Origin: Candidatus Altimarinota bacterium
GTDB lineage: Bacteria > Patescibacteriota > Gracilibacteria > UBA1369 > LOWO2-01-FULL-3
Length of the DNA: 11,308 nt
Direction: 5' to 3'
Assembly (NCBI GenBank): GCA_029939035.1
Contig: JAOZTS010000017.1
Location: forward strand, 4,315 to 15,622
Below the pieces are notes generated by a model, which was not told where the DNA came from, did not search any database, and was given only the letters and a program-made list of their open reading frames with translations. Shown in pieces: positions 1 to 4,915 of this stretch (positions within the stretch are counted from its first letter, which is position 1; each line of letters opens with the position of its first letter). The translations under genes and the position numbers were made by a program.

Positions 1-347
1 CCCACCTCGGGATCGAGGGCTGCCTCAAAATGGGCGTCATGTTCTCCGAGGCTCAGGACAACACCGGTGCCTGGCACCATGTGGCGCCGTTCATGTTCTC
101 CGGTTCGCTCGGCGGGATCGCCCGCTGGGGAGTCTTCGGACTCAATATCCCCACTATCGAGGTGGCGTATATTCAGAACCGGATTAGGGACGTGAAGGGC
201 AATCTGATGGTCTCCGCCTTCGGCGGGGTCCAGGCGACGATCGCCTATCGAGTCGTTCTGCGACTTGACTTCGGGGCCGGCCTCCACACCGAAGAGCCCT
301 TCGTGGGCGGCTTCAAGATGCGCTTCAGCATCAAAGGTCGGTTCTAG
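1..347 (+). CDS. C-terminal part of a GC-rich, beta-strand-rich (possible outer-membrane barrel) protein
   Basis: The frame is open from the window edge, so only the last ~115 residues are present; the ATG at 30 is internal to the open frame and probably not the true start. The visible sequence alternates hydrophobic and polar residues in short strands with many Gly and aromatic residues. It ends in the strand KMRFSIKGRF with a C-terminal Phe, the usual signature of outer-membrane beta-barrel proteins. No catalytic motif is visible. The gene is clearly GC-rich, unlike the AT-rich DNA that begins at about 411, and a strong GC hairpin follows its TAG stop. If the host is a CPR bacterium, a true outer-membrane porin would be unexpected, so either the barrel reading is wrong or the gene was acquired. 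The function is not recognised. Confidence is high that it is coding and low for the barrel assignment. Confidence 0.7.
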   Translation, partial: HLGIEGCLKMGVMFSEAQDNTGAWHHVAPFMFSGSLGGIARWGVFGLNIPTIEVAYIQNRIRDVKGNLMVSAFGGVQATIAYRVVLRLDFGAGLHTEEPFVGGFKMRFSIKGRF

Positions 348-366
348 AGCCAAACCCAAGCCCGCA

Positions 367-401
367 TGCTCCAGGGGGCCCGTCAAACGGCCCCCGGAGC
401 A
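367..401 (+). terminator. GC-rich 3' hairpin, no T-tract
   Basis: TGCTCC (367-372) pairs with GGAGCA (396-401) and GGGGGCC (374-380) with GGCCCCC (389-395), giving 13 pairs with one bulged A and an 8-nt loop. It begins 20 nt after the stop of the first gene and could also end the convergent ferredoxin transcript. Neither strand has a U-tract, so it is better read as an mRNA 3'-end stabiliser or non-canonical terminator. It resembles the long GC hairpins behind the other two GC-rich genes. Confidence 0.55.
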
Positions 402-441
402 CCCGCGGCATTTAATTCGCATTGTAATACCTATTTCCCTT

Positions 442-648
442 TTACTCTTTCCACTTAATAGAACTAACAGGACAGGCATCAATCGATTCTTGAATCTTTT
501 CTTCGCTGTCCCCAGTAGGATCAATAACATGAGATTTGCCATCATCCTGCATCTCATAAACTTTTGGACATATCTGCGTACACAAAATACACCCTATACA
601 GGAGTCTTTTTCTATAATGGGTGTTTTTTTTGTAATTAATGGATCCAC
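442..648 (-). CDS. Monocluster [4Fe-4S] ferredoxin
   Basis: A 68-aa soluble electron carrier. CIGCILCTQICP carries the CxxCxxC ligands (residues 17, 20, 23) and the far ligand lies in the DACP motif near residue 59. The pattern and length match small single-cluster ferredoxins of the Thermotoga and Desulfovibrio type. In those proteins the Cys before the first Pro (here residue 27) often forms a disulfide with a second Cys in the middle of the chain. Here the middle segment (GDSEEKIQES) has none, so that disulfide is absent. The start is a GTG (646-648) with no convincing Shine-Dalgarno, but no better start exists downstream before the cluster motif. A promoter (672-702) lies just upstream. 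Base composition is AT-rich, so it belongs with the host-like part of the window. No partner oxidoreductase gene is visible, so its redox partner is unknown. Confidence 0.85.
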   Translation of the reverse strand: MDPLITKKTPIIEKDSCIGCILCTQICPKVYEMQDDGKSHVIDPTGDSEEKIQESIDACPVSSIKWKE

Positions 649-671
649 AGTATTTTGAGTTAATTGCGAGA

Positions 672-702
672 AATATATACCAAAAAGCCACTATTTAATC
701 AA
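672..702 (-). promoter_or_regulatory. Sigma70-type promoter of the ferredoxin gene
   Basis: On the - strand, TTGATT (697-702) is followed after 17 nt by TATATA (674-679), the right spacing and direction for the ferredoxin GTG about 25-30 nt downstream of the -10 box. The -35 box sits in the loop of the hairpin at 682-707, so the end of the upstream transcript and this promoter overlap. Inferred from sequence only. Confidence 0.5.
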
Positions 703-707
703 ATAGT
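682..707 (-). terminator. Short intrinsic terminator-like hairpin downstream of lipoprotein gene 1
   Basis: On the - strand, ACTATTT-GATT-AAATAGT forms a 7-bp perfect stem with a 4-nt loop, followed by GGCTTTTTGG. The stem is AT-rich and the U-run is offset by three bases, so it would be a weak terminator acting together with the much stronger hairpin at 715-761. Confidence 0.4.
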
Positions 708-714
708 AGAGTTG

Positions 715-761
715 TGTGGCGCGGGGTGCTCGATCTTTCGATCAAACACCACCGCGCCACA
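715..761 (-). terminator. Very stable GC hairpin in the 3'UTR of lipoprotein gene 1
   Basis: TGTGGCGCGG (715-724) pairs with its exact complement (752-761). A further GGTG/CACC step and a GATC stem follow, closed on the - strand by a GAAA (GNRA-type) tetraloop. The GNRA loop and an extra U-G pair occur only in the - strand RNA, which supports transcription in the gene 1 direction. It is separated by exactly 4 nt from the motif at 766-775, the same arrangement as behind gene 2. Confidence 0.65.
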
Positions 762-762
762 T

Positions 763-787
763 AAACTCGTATCAGAGAGAATTGGGC
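763..787. repeat. Partial inverted copy of the element A/B motif in the 3'UTR of gene 1
   Basis: AAACTCGTATCAGA (763-776) is identical over 14 nt to the - strand of elements A and B, and TTGGGC (782-787) follows at almost the same distance as in A and B. Its orientation is opposite to that of A and B. As DNA, gene 1 is therefore flanked by a ~25-bp imperfect inverted repeat (763-787 and 2421-2446). As RNA, its 3'UTR is complementary to its own 5' leader. Confidence 0.75.
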
Positions 788-806
788 AGAATCGCCCGAG
801 GGTGAG

Positions 807-2258
807 CTACTGAGTGCGGATGAGGGGCAAAGCCCTCGGAGGACGCACTAGGCTGGATTTCGCCATTGGAGGTGGCGGAACCGGTGCAGGTGGGCCAGCA
901 CAGGAGACGTAGTAGTTCGTCCACTCGCCATCTCCATAGTCATACGAGTGGAGCGTGGCATAGGTGCCGGATCCACTGAAGAAAGCAGGCTGAGCTACAC
1001 CAGGCTGCCAGAAGAGGAAGCCCGGATCGTTGCTAGCTTGCGTGTAGCGGGCATACACGTAGATGCGACCCCAGTCGTCGAGGTCATCGATGTCGATGAC
1101 CACGCTTCCCCCGGATGGCACGTTTTGAGAGTCGCTATCCGTGTCCGTTACGACGAACACGTTGCCACCCCCATTGAGGAAGATGACGATGATCCCACAC
1201 TTCTCGTCATCGCAGTCAGTGAAGCCGTCACCATCGTTGTCGATGCCGTCGTTGCAGGTGGTGTAGTCGTACTGACAGCCACCGGAGCCGTCACCATCCT
1301 TACCCTCAGGGCAGAGACAGGACGTGAGACAATCTGTGCCACCGTCACACACCTCGTGGGTGTCGAACGTTCCGTTGCCACAGGTCTCATCTGAGAGACA
1401 GTCAGCGGAACAGCCGTCACCGGGAGTGGTGTTGCTGTCGTCGCAGACCTCTCCCTCTGAGCTGTCGATGATTCCGTTGCCACAGGTCTCATCTGAGAGA
1501 CAGTCTGCCGAGCAGCCATCACCGGGAGTGGTGTTGCTGTCGTCGCAGACTTCGCCGGCGGCTTGGTTGAGGTTGCCGTCCCCGCAGACCGGGGTGGTGC
1601 AGTCATCGTCGCAGGTGGCGCTCTCGCCACCGTTGTCGCACTGCTCCCCATCCGCCTGGTTGACGTTGCCGTCTCCGCAAGCGGAAACCGTGCAGTCATT
1701 GTTGCATGTGGCCGACTCACCGCTGTCATCGCACTGCTCACCAGCTGCCTCGTTGAGGTGGCCGTCCCCGCAAGAGGGGATCGAACAGTCCGAGTCACAC
1801 GACACAGTGTCTCCACCGGTATCGCAGAACTCATTCGCGGTTTCGTTTAGGACACCATCGCCGCAGGACTGGAAAGTGCAATCTTCATCGCACTCGGCAG
1901 TCTCCTCACTATCATCACAGTCCTCGCCGGGATCGACGTTGCCGTCCCCGCAGAGTGCGGGATCCAGGCATCCACCGAGCCCATTGGGGTCCATCTCGAG
2001 GGGGCAGGTGCAGTCGCTCAGGCAGGCGTTGCCGCCGTCGCAGACCTCAGTGCCGTCGAGCGTGTCGTTTCCGCAGTCATCCGGCAGACAGGCCGGATCC
2101 TGACCGCAGTCCGTGTGGTCGTCGCAGTCAGTGAAGCCATCTCCATCGTTGTCTACGCCGTCCGTGCAGGACGACTCGTGCTCCGGTGCCAGCCCAGCAA
2201 GGCTGAACTGGCACGCGGCTAGCATTACGGCGAAAATCGCCATTACCATAGTTCTCAT
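807..2258 (-). CDS. Cysteine-rich repeat surface lipoprotein 1 (Myxococcota-type disulfide repeats)
   Basis: A 483-aa predicted lipoprotein. The ATG at 2258 was chosen because GAGGAGG lies 5 nt upstream and a lipoprotein signal follows at once: hydrophobic residues 4-14 and lipobox LAAC with Cys16. A longer open frame to 2450 has no signal peptide and would run through structured element A. Residues 31-61 and 334-354 each hold a DNDGDGFTDCDD motif, likely Ca-binding. Residues 103-292 form six tandem CGDG-type units of 29-34 residues, four cysteines each (DUF4215/myxo-disulfide style); units 5 and 6 are nearly identical. Residues 355-450 form a cysteine-free, beta-rich domain that resembles the C-terminus of gene 2. 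The final ~30 residues are Pro-rich and look unlike the rest. Role: probably a cell-surface adhesive or binding protein stabilised by disulfides; the ligand is unknown. The gene is GC-rich in an AT-rich setting, suggesting transfer. Confidence 0.85.
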   Translation of the reverse strand: MRTMVMAIFAVMLAACQFSLAGLAPEHESSCTDGVDNDGDGFTDCDDHTDCGQDPACLPDDCGNDTLDGTEVCDGGNACLSDCTCPLEMDPNGLGGCLDPALCGDGNVDPGEDCDDSEETAECDEDCTFQSCGDGVLNETANEFCDTGGDTVSCDSDCSIPSCGDGHLNEAAGEQCDDSGESATCNNDCTVSACGDGNVNQADGEQCDNGGESATCDDDCTTPVCGDGNLNQAAGEVCDDSNTTPGDGCSADCLSDETCGNGIIDSSEGEVCDDSNTTPGDGCSADCLSDETCGNGTFDTHEVCDGGTDCLTSCLCPEGKDGDGSGGCQYDYTTCNDGIDNDGDGFTDCDDEKCGIIVIFLNGGGNVFVVTDTDSDSQNVPSGGSVVIDIDDLDDWGRIYVYARYTQASNDPGFLFWQPGVAQPAFFSGSGTYATLHSYDYGDGEWTNYYVSCAGPPAPVPPPPMAKSSLVRPPRALPLIRTQ

Positions 2259-2263
2259 AACAT

Positions 2264-2270
2264 CCTCCTC
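2264..2270 (-). promoter_or_regulatory. Shine-Dalgarno of lipoprotein gene 1
   Basis: GAGGAGG on the - strand, 5 nt before the ATG at 2258. This fixes the start at the lipoprotein signal peptide and leaves 2259-2540 as untranslated leader. Confidence 0.8.
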
Positions 2271-2339
2271 ATGTCGGTTTTTCGTTTTGGAAAGTTTGTG
2301 AATATCAGAATATCGCCGTTTAGCGCTTGTCTTTCTCTT

Positions 2340-2542
2340 TGTCTGTTTGGACCGCCTATCATGAAGGCAAAAACTATAAAATTCCCGCTTATAGAAAAGA
2401 TTGCCTTCATGGCAGGCAGAGCCCAAACAGAATCTGATACGAGTTTTCAAGTATCATTCTGACCAGAATTAACGAACGAATTCGTTCAAGGCCTATGAAC
2501 CACGAGCATATAGCGGGAATTCTATAGACAATAGTGACCAGA
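2340..2542 (-). ncRNA. Structured leader RNA element A with kissing loops (unrecognised class)
   Basis: This lies between the promoter at 2549-2576 and lipoprotein gene 1. Helices seen: CTGTTTGG (2343-2350) with CCAAACAG (2423-2430); 2354-2370 with 2401-2417 (17 positions, one mismatch in RNA); hairpin CTATAA/TTATAG (2374-2394); hairpin TGATAC/GTATCA (2435-2456); GAACG/CGTTC (about 2474-2487); hairpin TATAG/CTATA (2509-2526). The loop of the last hairpin (CGGGAATT, 2514-2521) is exactly complementary to the loop of the CTATAA hairpin (AATTCCCG, 2380-2387), an 8-bp kissing interaction. Element B repeats this layout with compensatory changes. Conserved blocks include TTGGACCGCC, CTGATACGAGTTTTCAAG, GGCCTATGAAC, AGCATATAGCGGG and CTATAGACAAT (given on the + strand). 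No terminator is seen before the gene, so it is probably a 5' leader, though a free ncRNA is possible. I recognise no known riboswitch or ribozyme core in it. Confidence 0.75.
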
Positions 2543-2548
2543 AAGGGA

Positions 2549-2576
2549 ATTATACATAAATCGTAGAAATTGTCAA
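2549..2576 (-). promoter_or_regulatory. Consensus promoter for element A and lipoprotein gene 1
   Basis: On the - strand, TTGACA (2571-2576), a 16-nt spacer, then TATAAT (2549-2554): both hexamers match the sigma70 consensus perfectly. Transcription should start near 2541-2543, so the RNA begins about 10 nt before the conserved block of element A. The AT-rich host-type promoter drives a GC-rich gene. Confidence 0.85.
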
Positions 2577-2618
2577 TATCTACTAAAATGCATGAATATC
2601 CCTTAGCTTAAACGAAAA

Positions 2619-2663
2619 AGAGGTTTTTTTGTTACATTATAGTATACACGCAAAAAAACCTCT
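2619..2663 (-). terminator. Intrinsic terminator of lipoprotein gene 2
   Basis: AGAGGTTTTTTTG (2619-2631) pairs with CAAAAAAACCTCT (2651-2663), 13 bp, loop 19 nt. On the - strand the stem runs into CTCTTTTTCG, a U-tract; the + strand has none. It ends the gene 2 transcript just before the gene 1 promoter, so the two lipoprotein genes are separate transcription units. Confidence 0.75.
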
Positions 2664-2706
2664 CAAACAGAGGATAAATGGGTTCTAAAAGCGAAATAGA
2701 AAGGTT

Positions 2707-2736
2707 GCAGCGCTCCGGTGGATACCAGAGCGCCGC
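2707..2736 (-). terminator. GC hairpin in the 3'UTR of lipoprotein gene 2
   Basis: GCAGCGCTCCGG (2707-2718) faces CCAGAGCGCCGC (2725-2736) across a 6-nt loop. In the - strand RNA all 12 positions pair, two of them as G-U; the + strand would have two A-C mismatches. This asymmetry supports a structured - strand 3'UTR. Confidence 0.65.
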
Positions 2737-2740
2737 GTTC

Positions 2741-2750
2741 CTCGTAGCAG
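2741..2750 (-). promoter_or_regulatory. Conserved 3'UTR motif, gene 2 copy
   Basis: On the + strand CTCGTAGCAG (2741-2750) matches CTCGTATCAG (766-775) of gene 1 at 9 of 10 positions. In both cases it starts exactly 4 nt after the end of a GC hairpin. It is nearly complementary to the conserved CTCGTATCAG of the 5' elements. Role unknown. Confidence 0.45.
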
Positions 2751-2768
2751 TTGATTAATTCAATATAT

Positions 2769-2808
2769 GCCCCCTGGGCCGGCACGCAAGCGCGCCGACC
2801 CCGGGGGG
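2769..2808 (-). terminator. Long GC hairpin directly after lipoprotein gene 2
   Basis: CCCCC (2770-2774) pairs with GGGGG (2803-2807), GGG with CCC and CGGC (2780-2783) with GCCG (2794-2797), with small internal mismatches, one of which becomes G-U on the - strand. It starts about 14 nt after the stop codon. No U-tract follows, so it more likely protects the mRNA end than terminates alone. Confidence 0.6.
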
Positions 2809-2821
2809 TTGGTTGTTGTTA

Positions 2822-4318
2822 TTATGGCGCGAGCGACCAGTTGACGTTCACCGGAGTTGCCTGATTCACATTGAACTCCGAGAGATTGGTCAAGGTCGGG
2901 GGACCCACGAACACAGTGGGGTAGGTCACGCCGGGCATCCACATCCCGTCCATGTTGGGCGAGGTGAGGAACACCTCCACACTGATTTGCGTGGTGGTCG
3001 CCCAGAAGTCGGCGCCGAGGTCGTAGCCCATGAGACCGACGGTTCGGTACTGCCCAGCCGGAATGATCAGCGGGGTGTACAGACCGGCACCCGTCTTCAA
3101 ATGGACGGTGCAGCCCATCGGGCAGGCCACGCGCAGGGCGGAGTCCCAGCAGCTCGGCACCTCTTTACAGTAGGGGTTGGTCGAGTCCTGGCAGACACCA
3201 GCCACGTCGCAGGCGCTGCAACCGAGGGCTCCGTCCGGATAGAAGTCGGCGGGGCACTTGCAGGTGACCGGGTCACAGTTCGCACCGCCGTCGCAGTCCT
3301 CACCGGAATCCACAACGCCGTTCGGGCAGTTGGGCTCCAACACGCAGAGTGCGGAGCAGCCGTCGCCGTTGATGACATTGCCGTCGTCGCAGCCCTCTCC
3401 GGTGTCCATGATGCCGTCGCCGCAGGAAGCCACCAGGCAGGTGGTTCGGCAGGCGTCGGGGACCGAGTCGGAGTTGAGAGCCCCGTCGTCGCAGGTCTCG
3501 CCGGTGTCCTGGACGCTGTCACCGCAAGTAGCCACCACGCAGGTGGTGCGGCAGGCGTCGGGAGCGATGTCGGAGTTGAGAGCTCCGTTGTCGCAGGCTT
3601 CGCCGGTATCCAGAACGTCATCTCCGCAGGATGCCACCAGGCAGGTGGTTCGGCAGGCGTCGGCTAGGGTGTCGGAGTTGAGAGCCCCGTCGTCGCAAGC
3701 TTCGCCGGTATCCAGAACGTCGTCTCCGCAGGAAGCCACCAGGCAGGTGGTTCGGCAGGCGTCGGCAAGGGTGTCGGAGTTGGCGGGGCCATCGTCGCAG
3801 GTCTCGCCGCCGTCGACGACGCTGTCACCACAGGAGGGCAACACGCAGGTCGTTCGGCAGGCGTCGGGTGCGGTGTCGGAGTTGAGGGCCCCGTCGTCGC
3901 AAACCTCGCCGGTGTCGATGATGTTGTCGCCGCAGGAAGCGGGCTGACAGGTGGTCCGACAGGCGTCAGGGATGCTGTCCGAGTTGGCGGGGCCATCGTC
4001 GCAGGTCTCGCCAATGTCGATCACACCGTCGCCACAGAAGGGCAGCGGCGGGTTGGCGCAGGCGTTGGTCGGGTCCCAGAGGATGCAGGTGGTTCCCACG
4101 TCCTCGAGGCAGACCGGGTCGCCGTCGTTGGCCGCGTTGCGGCACTCGTTGGGCAAAATGCAGTCCGTGACGCCATCATTATTGGCATCACAGGGGACGT
4201 CGATGTCCCCGGGGGTGATGGAGAGATCCAAGGGATCGTCTCCGGTGTTGGGGTTGAGAGTGCACCCAGCCGCGAGGCCGAAGAACACCACCATCGAAAT
4301 CGCAAAAATGCGTCTCAT
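2822..4318 (-). CDS. Cysteine-rich repeat surface lipoprotein 2 (six 34-aa tandem disulfide repeats)
   Basis: A 498-aa predicted lipoprotein. The ATG at 4318 follows AAGGAG by 6 nt. The signal is MRRIF plus a hydrophobic stretch ending LAAGC, with lipidated Cys19 predicted. Residues 43-94 hold scattered cysteines and a DANNDGVTD Ca-type motif. Residues 95-298 are six 34-residue units of the form CGDxxxDTGExCDDGALNSDxxxDACRTTC, four cysteines each, presumably two disulfides per unit. Units 7 and 8 (299-355) are divergent and closer to classic Myxococcota disulfide repeats. Residues 356-403 form another cysteine cluster. Residues 404-498 are a cysteine-free beta-rich domain whose GMWMPGVTYPTVF segment parallels FLFWQPGVAQPAFF of gene 1. 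It is likely an extended, disulfide-stapled surface stalk with a C-terminal head; the ligand is unknown. The gene is strongly GC-rich. Near-identical repeats suggest recent unit duplication. Confidence 0.85.
   Translation of the reverse strand: MRRIFAISMVVFFGLAAGCTLNPNTGDDPLDLSITPGDIDVPCDANNDGVTDCILPNECRNAANDGDPVCLEDVGTTCILWDPTNACANPPLPFCGDGVIDIGETCDDGPANSDSIPDACRTTCQPASCGDNIIDTGEVCDDGALNSDTAPDACRTTCVLPSCGDSVVDGGETCDDGPANSDTLADACRTTCLVASCGDDVLDTGEACDDGALNSDTLADACRTTCLVASCGDDVLDTGEACDNGALNSDIAPDACRTTCVVATCGDSVQDTGETCDDGALNSDSVPDACRTTCLVASCGDGIMDTGEGCDDGNVINGDGCSALCVLEPNCPNGVVDSGEDCDGGANCDPVTCKCPADFYPDGALGCSACDVAGVCQDSTNPYCKEVPSCWDSALRVACPMGCTVHLKTGAGLYTPLIIPAGQYRTVGLMGYDLGADFWATTTQISVEVFLTSPNMDGMWMPGVTYPTVFVGPPTLTNLSEFNVNQATPVNVNWSLAP
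3425..4036 (-). repeat. Six 102-bp in-frame tandem repeats within lipoprotein gene 2
   Basis: Each unit encodes 34 residues starting with CGD. Neighbouring units around 3606-3790 differ at only a few bases, including long shared runs that encode DACRTTCLVAS. The repeat length is a multiple of three, so gain or loss of units keeps the frame and would change stalk length. The repeats have no spacers, so this is not a CRISPR array. Confidence 0.9.
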
Positions 4319-4589
4319 CTCTAACTCCTTGCAAGGTGCCGGGTTTCAATCCGGCGTTAGTGGGAAATCCCGTGAGCCCGCTAAAGTAGCGCGCTGTTAC
4401 GGGCGCACGGGTTGTGCTCCCTGTCGTCGTCCTGTCCGTTTCTCATTCGAGTAGCTTTGGTTGGTGCTATTTAGTGTTTCATCACCTCCTTTAGTTTTTG
4501 CACCTGGTTGCCAAAAGCCACTCACAAGAGAATCGTCAGAACAACATGAAAAGGTCCATTCAAGTCTTCAAATAAATTAATCTAATCCA
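4319..4589 (-). other. Long 5' leader of lipoprotein gene 2 downstream of element B
   Basis: About 270 nt with no convincing gene. The part next to the gene (4319-4450) is GC-rich and includes small hairpins, such as GCCGG/CCGGC around 4340-4358; the distal part is AT-rich. The boundary near 4450-4460 is a plausible junction between transferred and host DNA. On the - strand TAAAGGAGGTGAT (4481-4493) matches the complete Shine-Dalgarno complement of the usual 16S rRNA 3' end, followed by a three-codon frame ATG AAA CAC TAA (4471-4482). The spacing from GGAGG to that ATG is only 2 nt, so efficient initiation there is doubtful. Confidence 0.5.
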
Positions 4590-4797
4590 TATTGGACCGC
4601 CTATCATGAAGGCAAAGTCACTGCCTATAAGATACCCGCAAATAGAAGTAGTATTACCTCCATGATAGGCATGGCCCAATAAAGATTCTGATACGAGTTT
4701 TCAAGAATCATCTAACCGTCACTAACGATCCAATAAAGGTCGTTCAGGGCCTATGAACACAAGCATATAGCGGGTATCCTATAGACAATGAGATTAG
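4590..4797 (-). ncRNA. Structured leader RNA element B with kissing loops (second copy)
   Basis: Same layout as element A. TATTGG (4590-4595) pairs with CCAATA (4676-4681). 4599-4615 pairs with 4654-4670, where the two non-Watson-Crick positions are G-U pairs only in the - strand RNA. Hairpin CTAT/ATAG (4625-4645) carries loop GATACCCG (4631-4638). Hairpin TGATAC/GAATCA spans 4689-4710 with one mismatch. AACGA-CC/GG-TCGTT spans about 4724-4744. Hairpin TATAG/CTATA (4766-4783) carries loop CGGGTATC (4771-4778). The two loops are exactly complementary over 8 nt. Compared with A, two kissing pairs have changed on both sides at once (A-U to G-C and U-A to A-U). The outer helix also differs compensatorily (TTTGG/CCAAA in A, ATTGG/CCAAT in B). 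It starts just after its promoter and lies ~270 nt before lipoprotein gene 2. Confidence 0.75.
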
Positions 4798-4804
4798 GGG
4801 AGGA

Positions 4805-4833
4805 ACTGTACATGAAAATGCCCATTTAGTCAA
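4805..4833 (-). promoter_or_regulatory. Promoter for element B and lipoprotein gene 2
   Basis: On the - strand, TTGACT (4828-4833), 17-nt spacer, TACAGT (4805-4810). The gap between the -10 box and the conserved CTATAGACAAT block is 15 nt, against 16 nt at element A, although the intervening bases are not conserved. Start expected near 4796-4798. Confidence 0.7.
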
Positions 4834-4915
4834 CCCCTTGTTGACCACGAAAATCTTATGTAGTCCCACTATTAAAACGTCTGAACAGCGCTTGTGTTAC
4901 ACGAAAACACAAAAG

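Noticed and set aside
948..2301. Several long + strand frames opposite lipoprotein gene 1
   Set aside because: They mirror the GC-rich repeats of the real gene, have low-complexity compositions (Ser/Pro/Gln-rich), no signal or known motifs, and no ribosome sites.
2637..2648. TATAAT on the - strand in the loop of the gene 2 terminator as a promoter
   Set aside because: The nearest -35-like hexamer is 19 nt away, and the perfect promoter at 2549-2576 explains the downstream transcript.
3425..4036. CRISPR-like regular repeat
   Set aside because: Units are contiguous, 102 bp, coding and in frame; there are no spacers or cas genes.
4325..4420. tRNA T-arm or cobalamin riboswitch resemblance on the + strand (GCCGG-loop-CCGGC, GTGGGAAATCCCGTGAG)
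   Set aside because: No cloverleaf or conserved riboswitch core can be completed, and the strand is opposite to the adjacent gene.
2813..4454. Long + and - strand frames overlapping lipoprotein gene 2
   Set aside because: Shadow frames of the 102-bp repeats; the - strand frame starting at 4318 alone gives lipobox, Shine-Dalgarno and spaced cysteines.
1..4460. Assembly chimera between a GC-rich and an AT-rich genome
   Set aside because: The GC-rich genes alternate with AT-rich spacers that carry matching repeated leaders and promoters, which a single misjoin would not give. Read mapping would be needed to exclude it fully.
2340..4797. Elements A and B as integron attC sites
   Set aside because: No integrase is visible, the elements lie 5' of the genes next to promoters, and I could not find properly placed core-site and inverse-core boxes. 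A DNA role is still not fully excluded.
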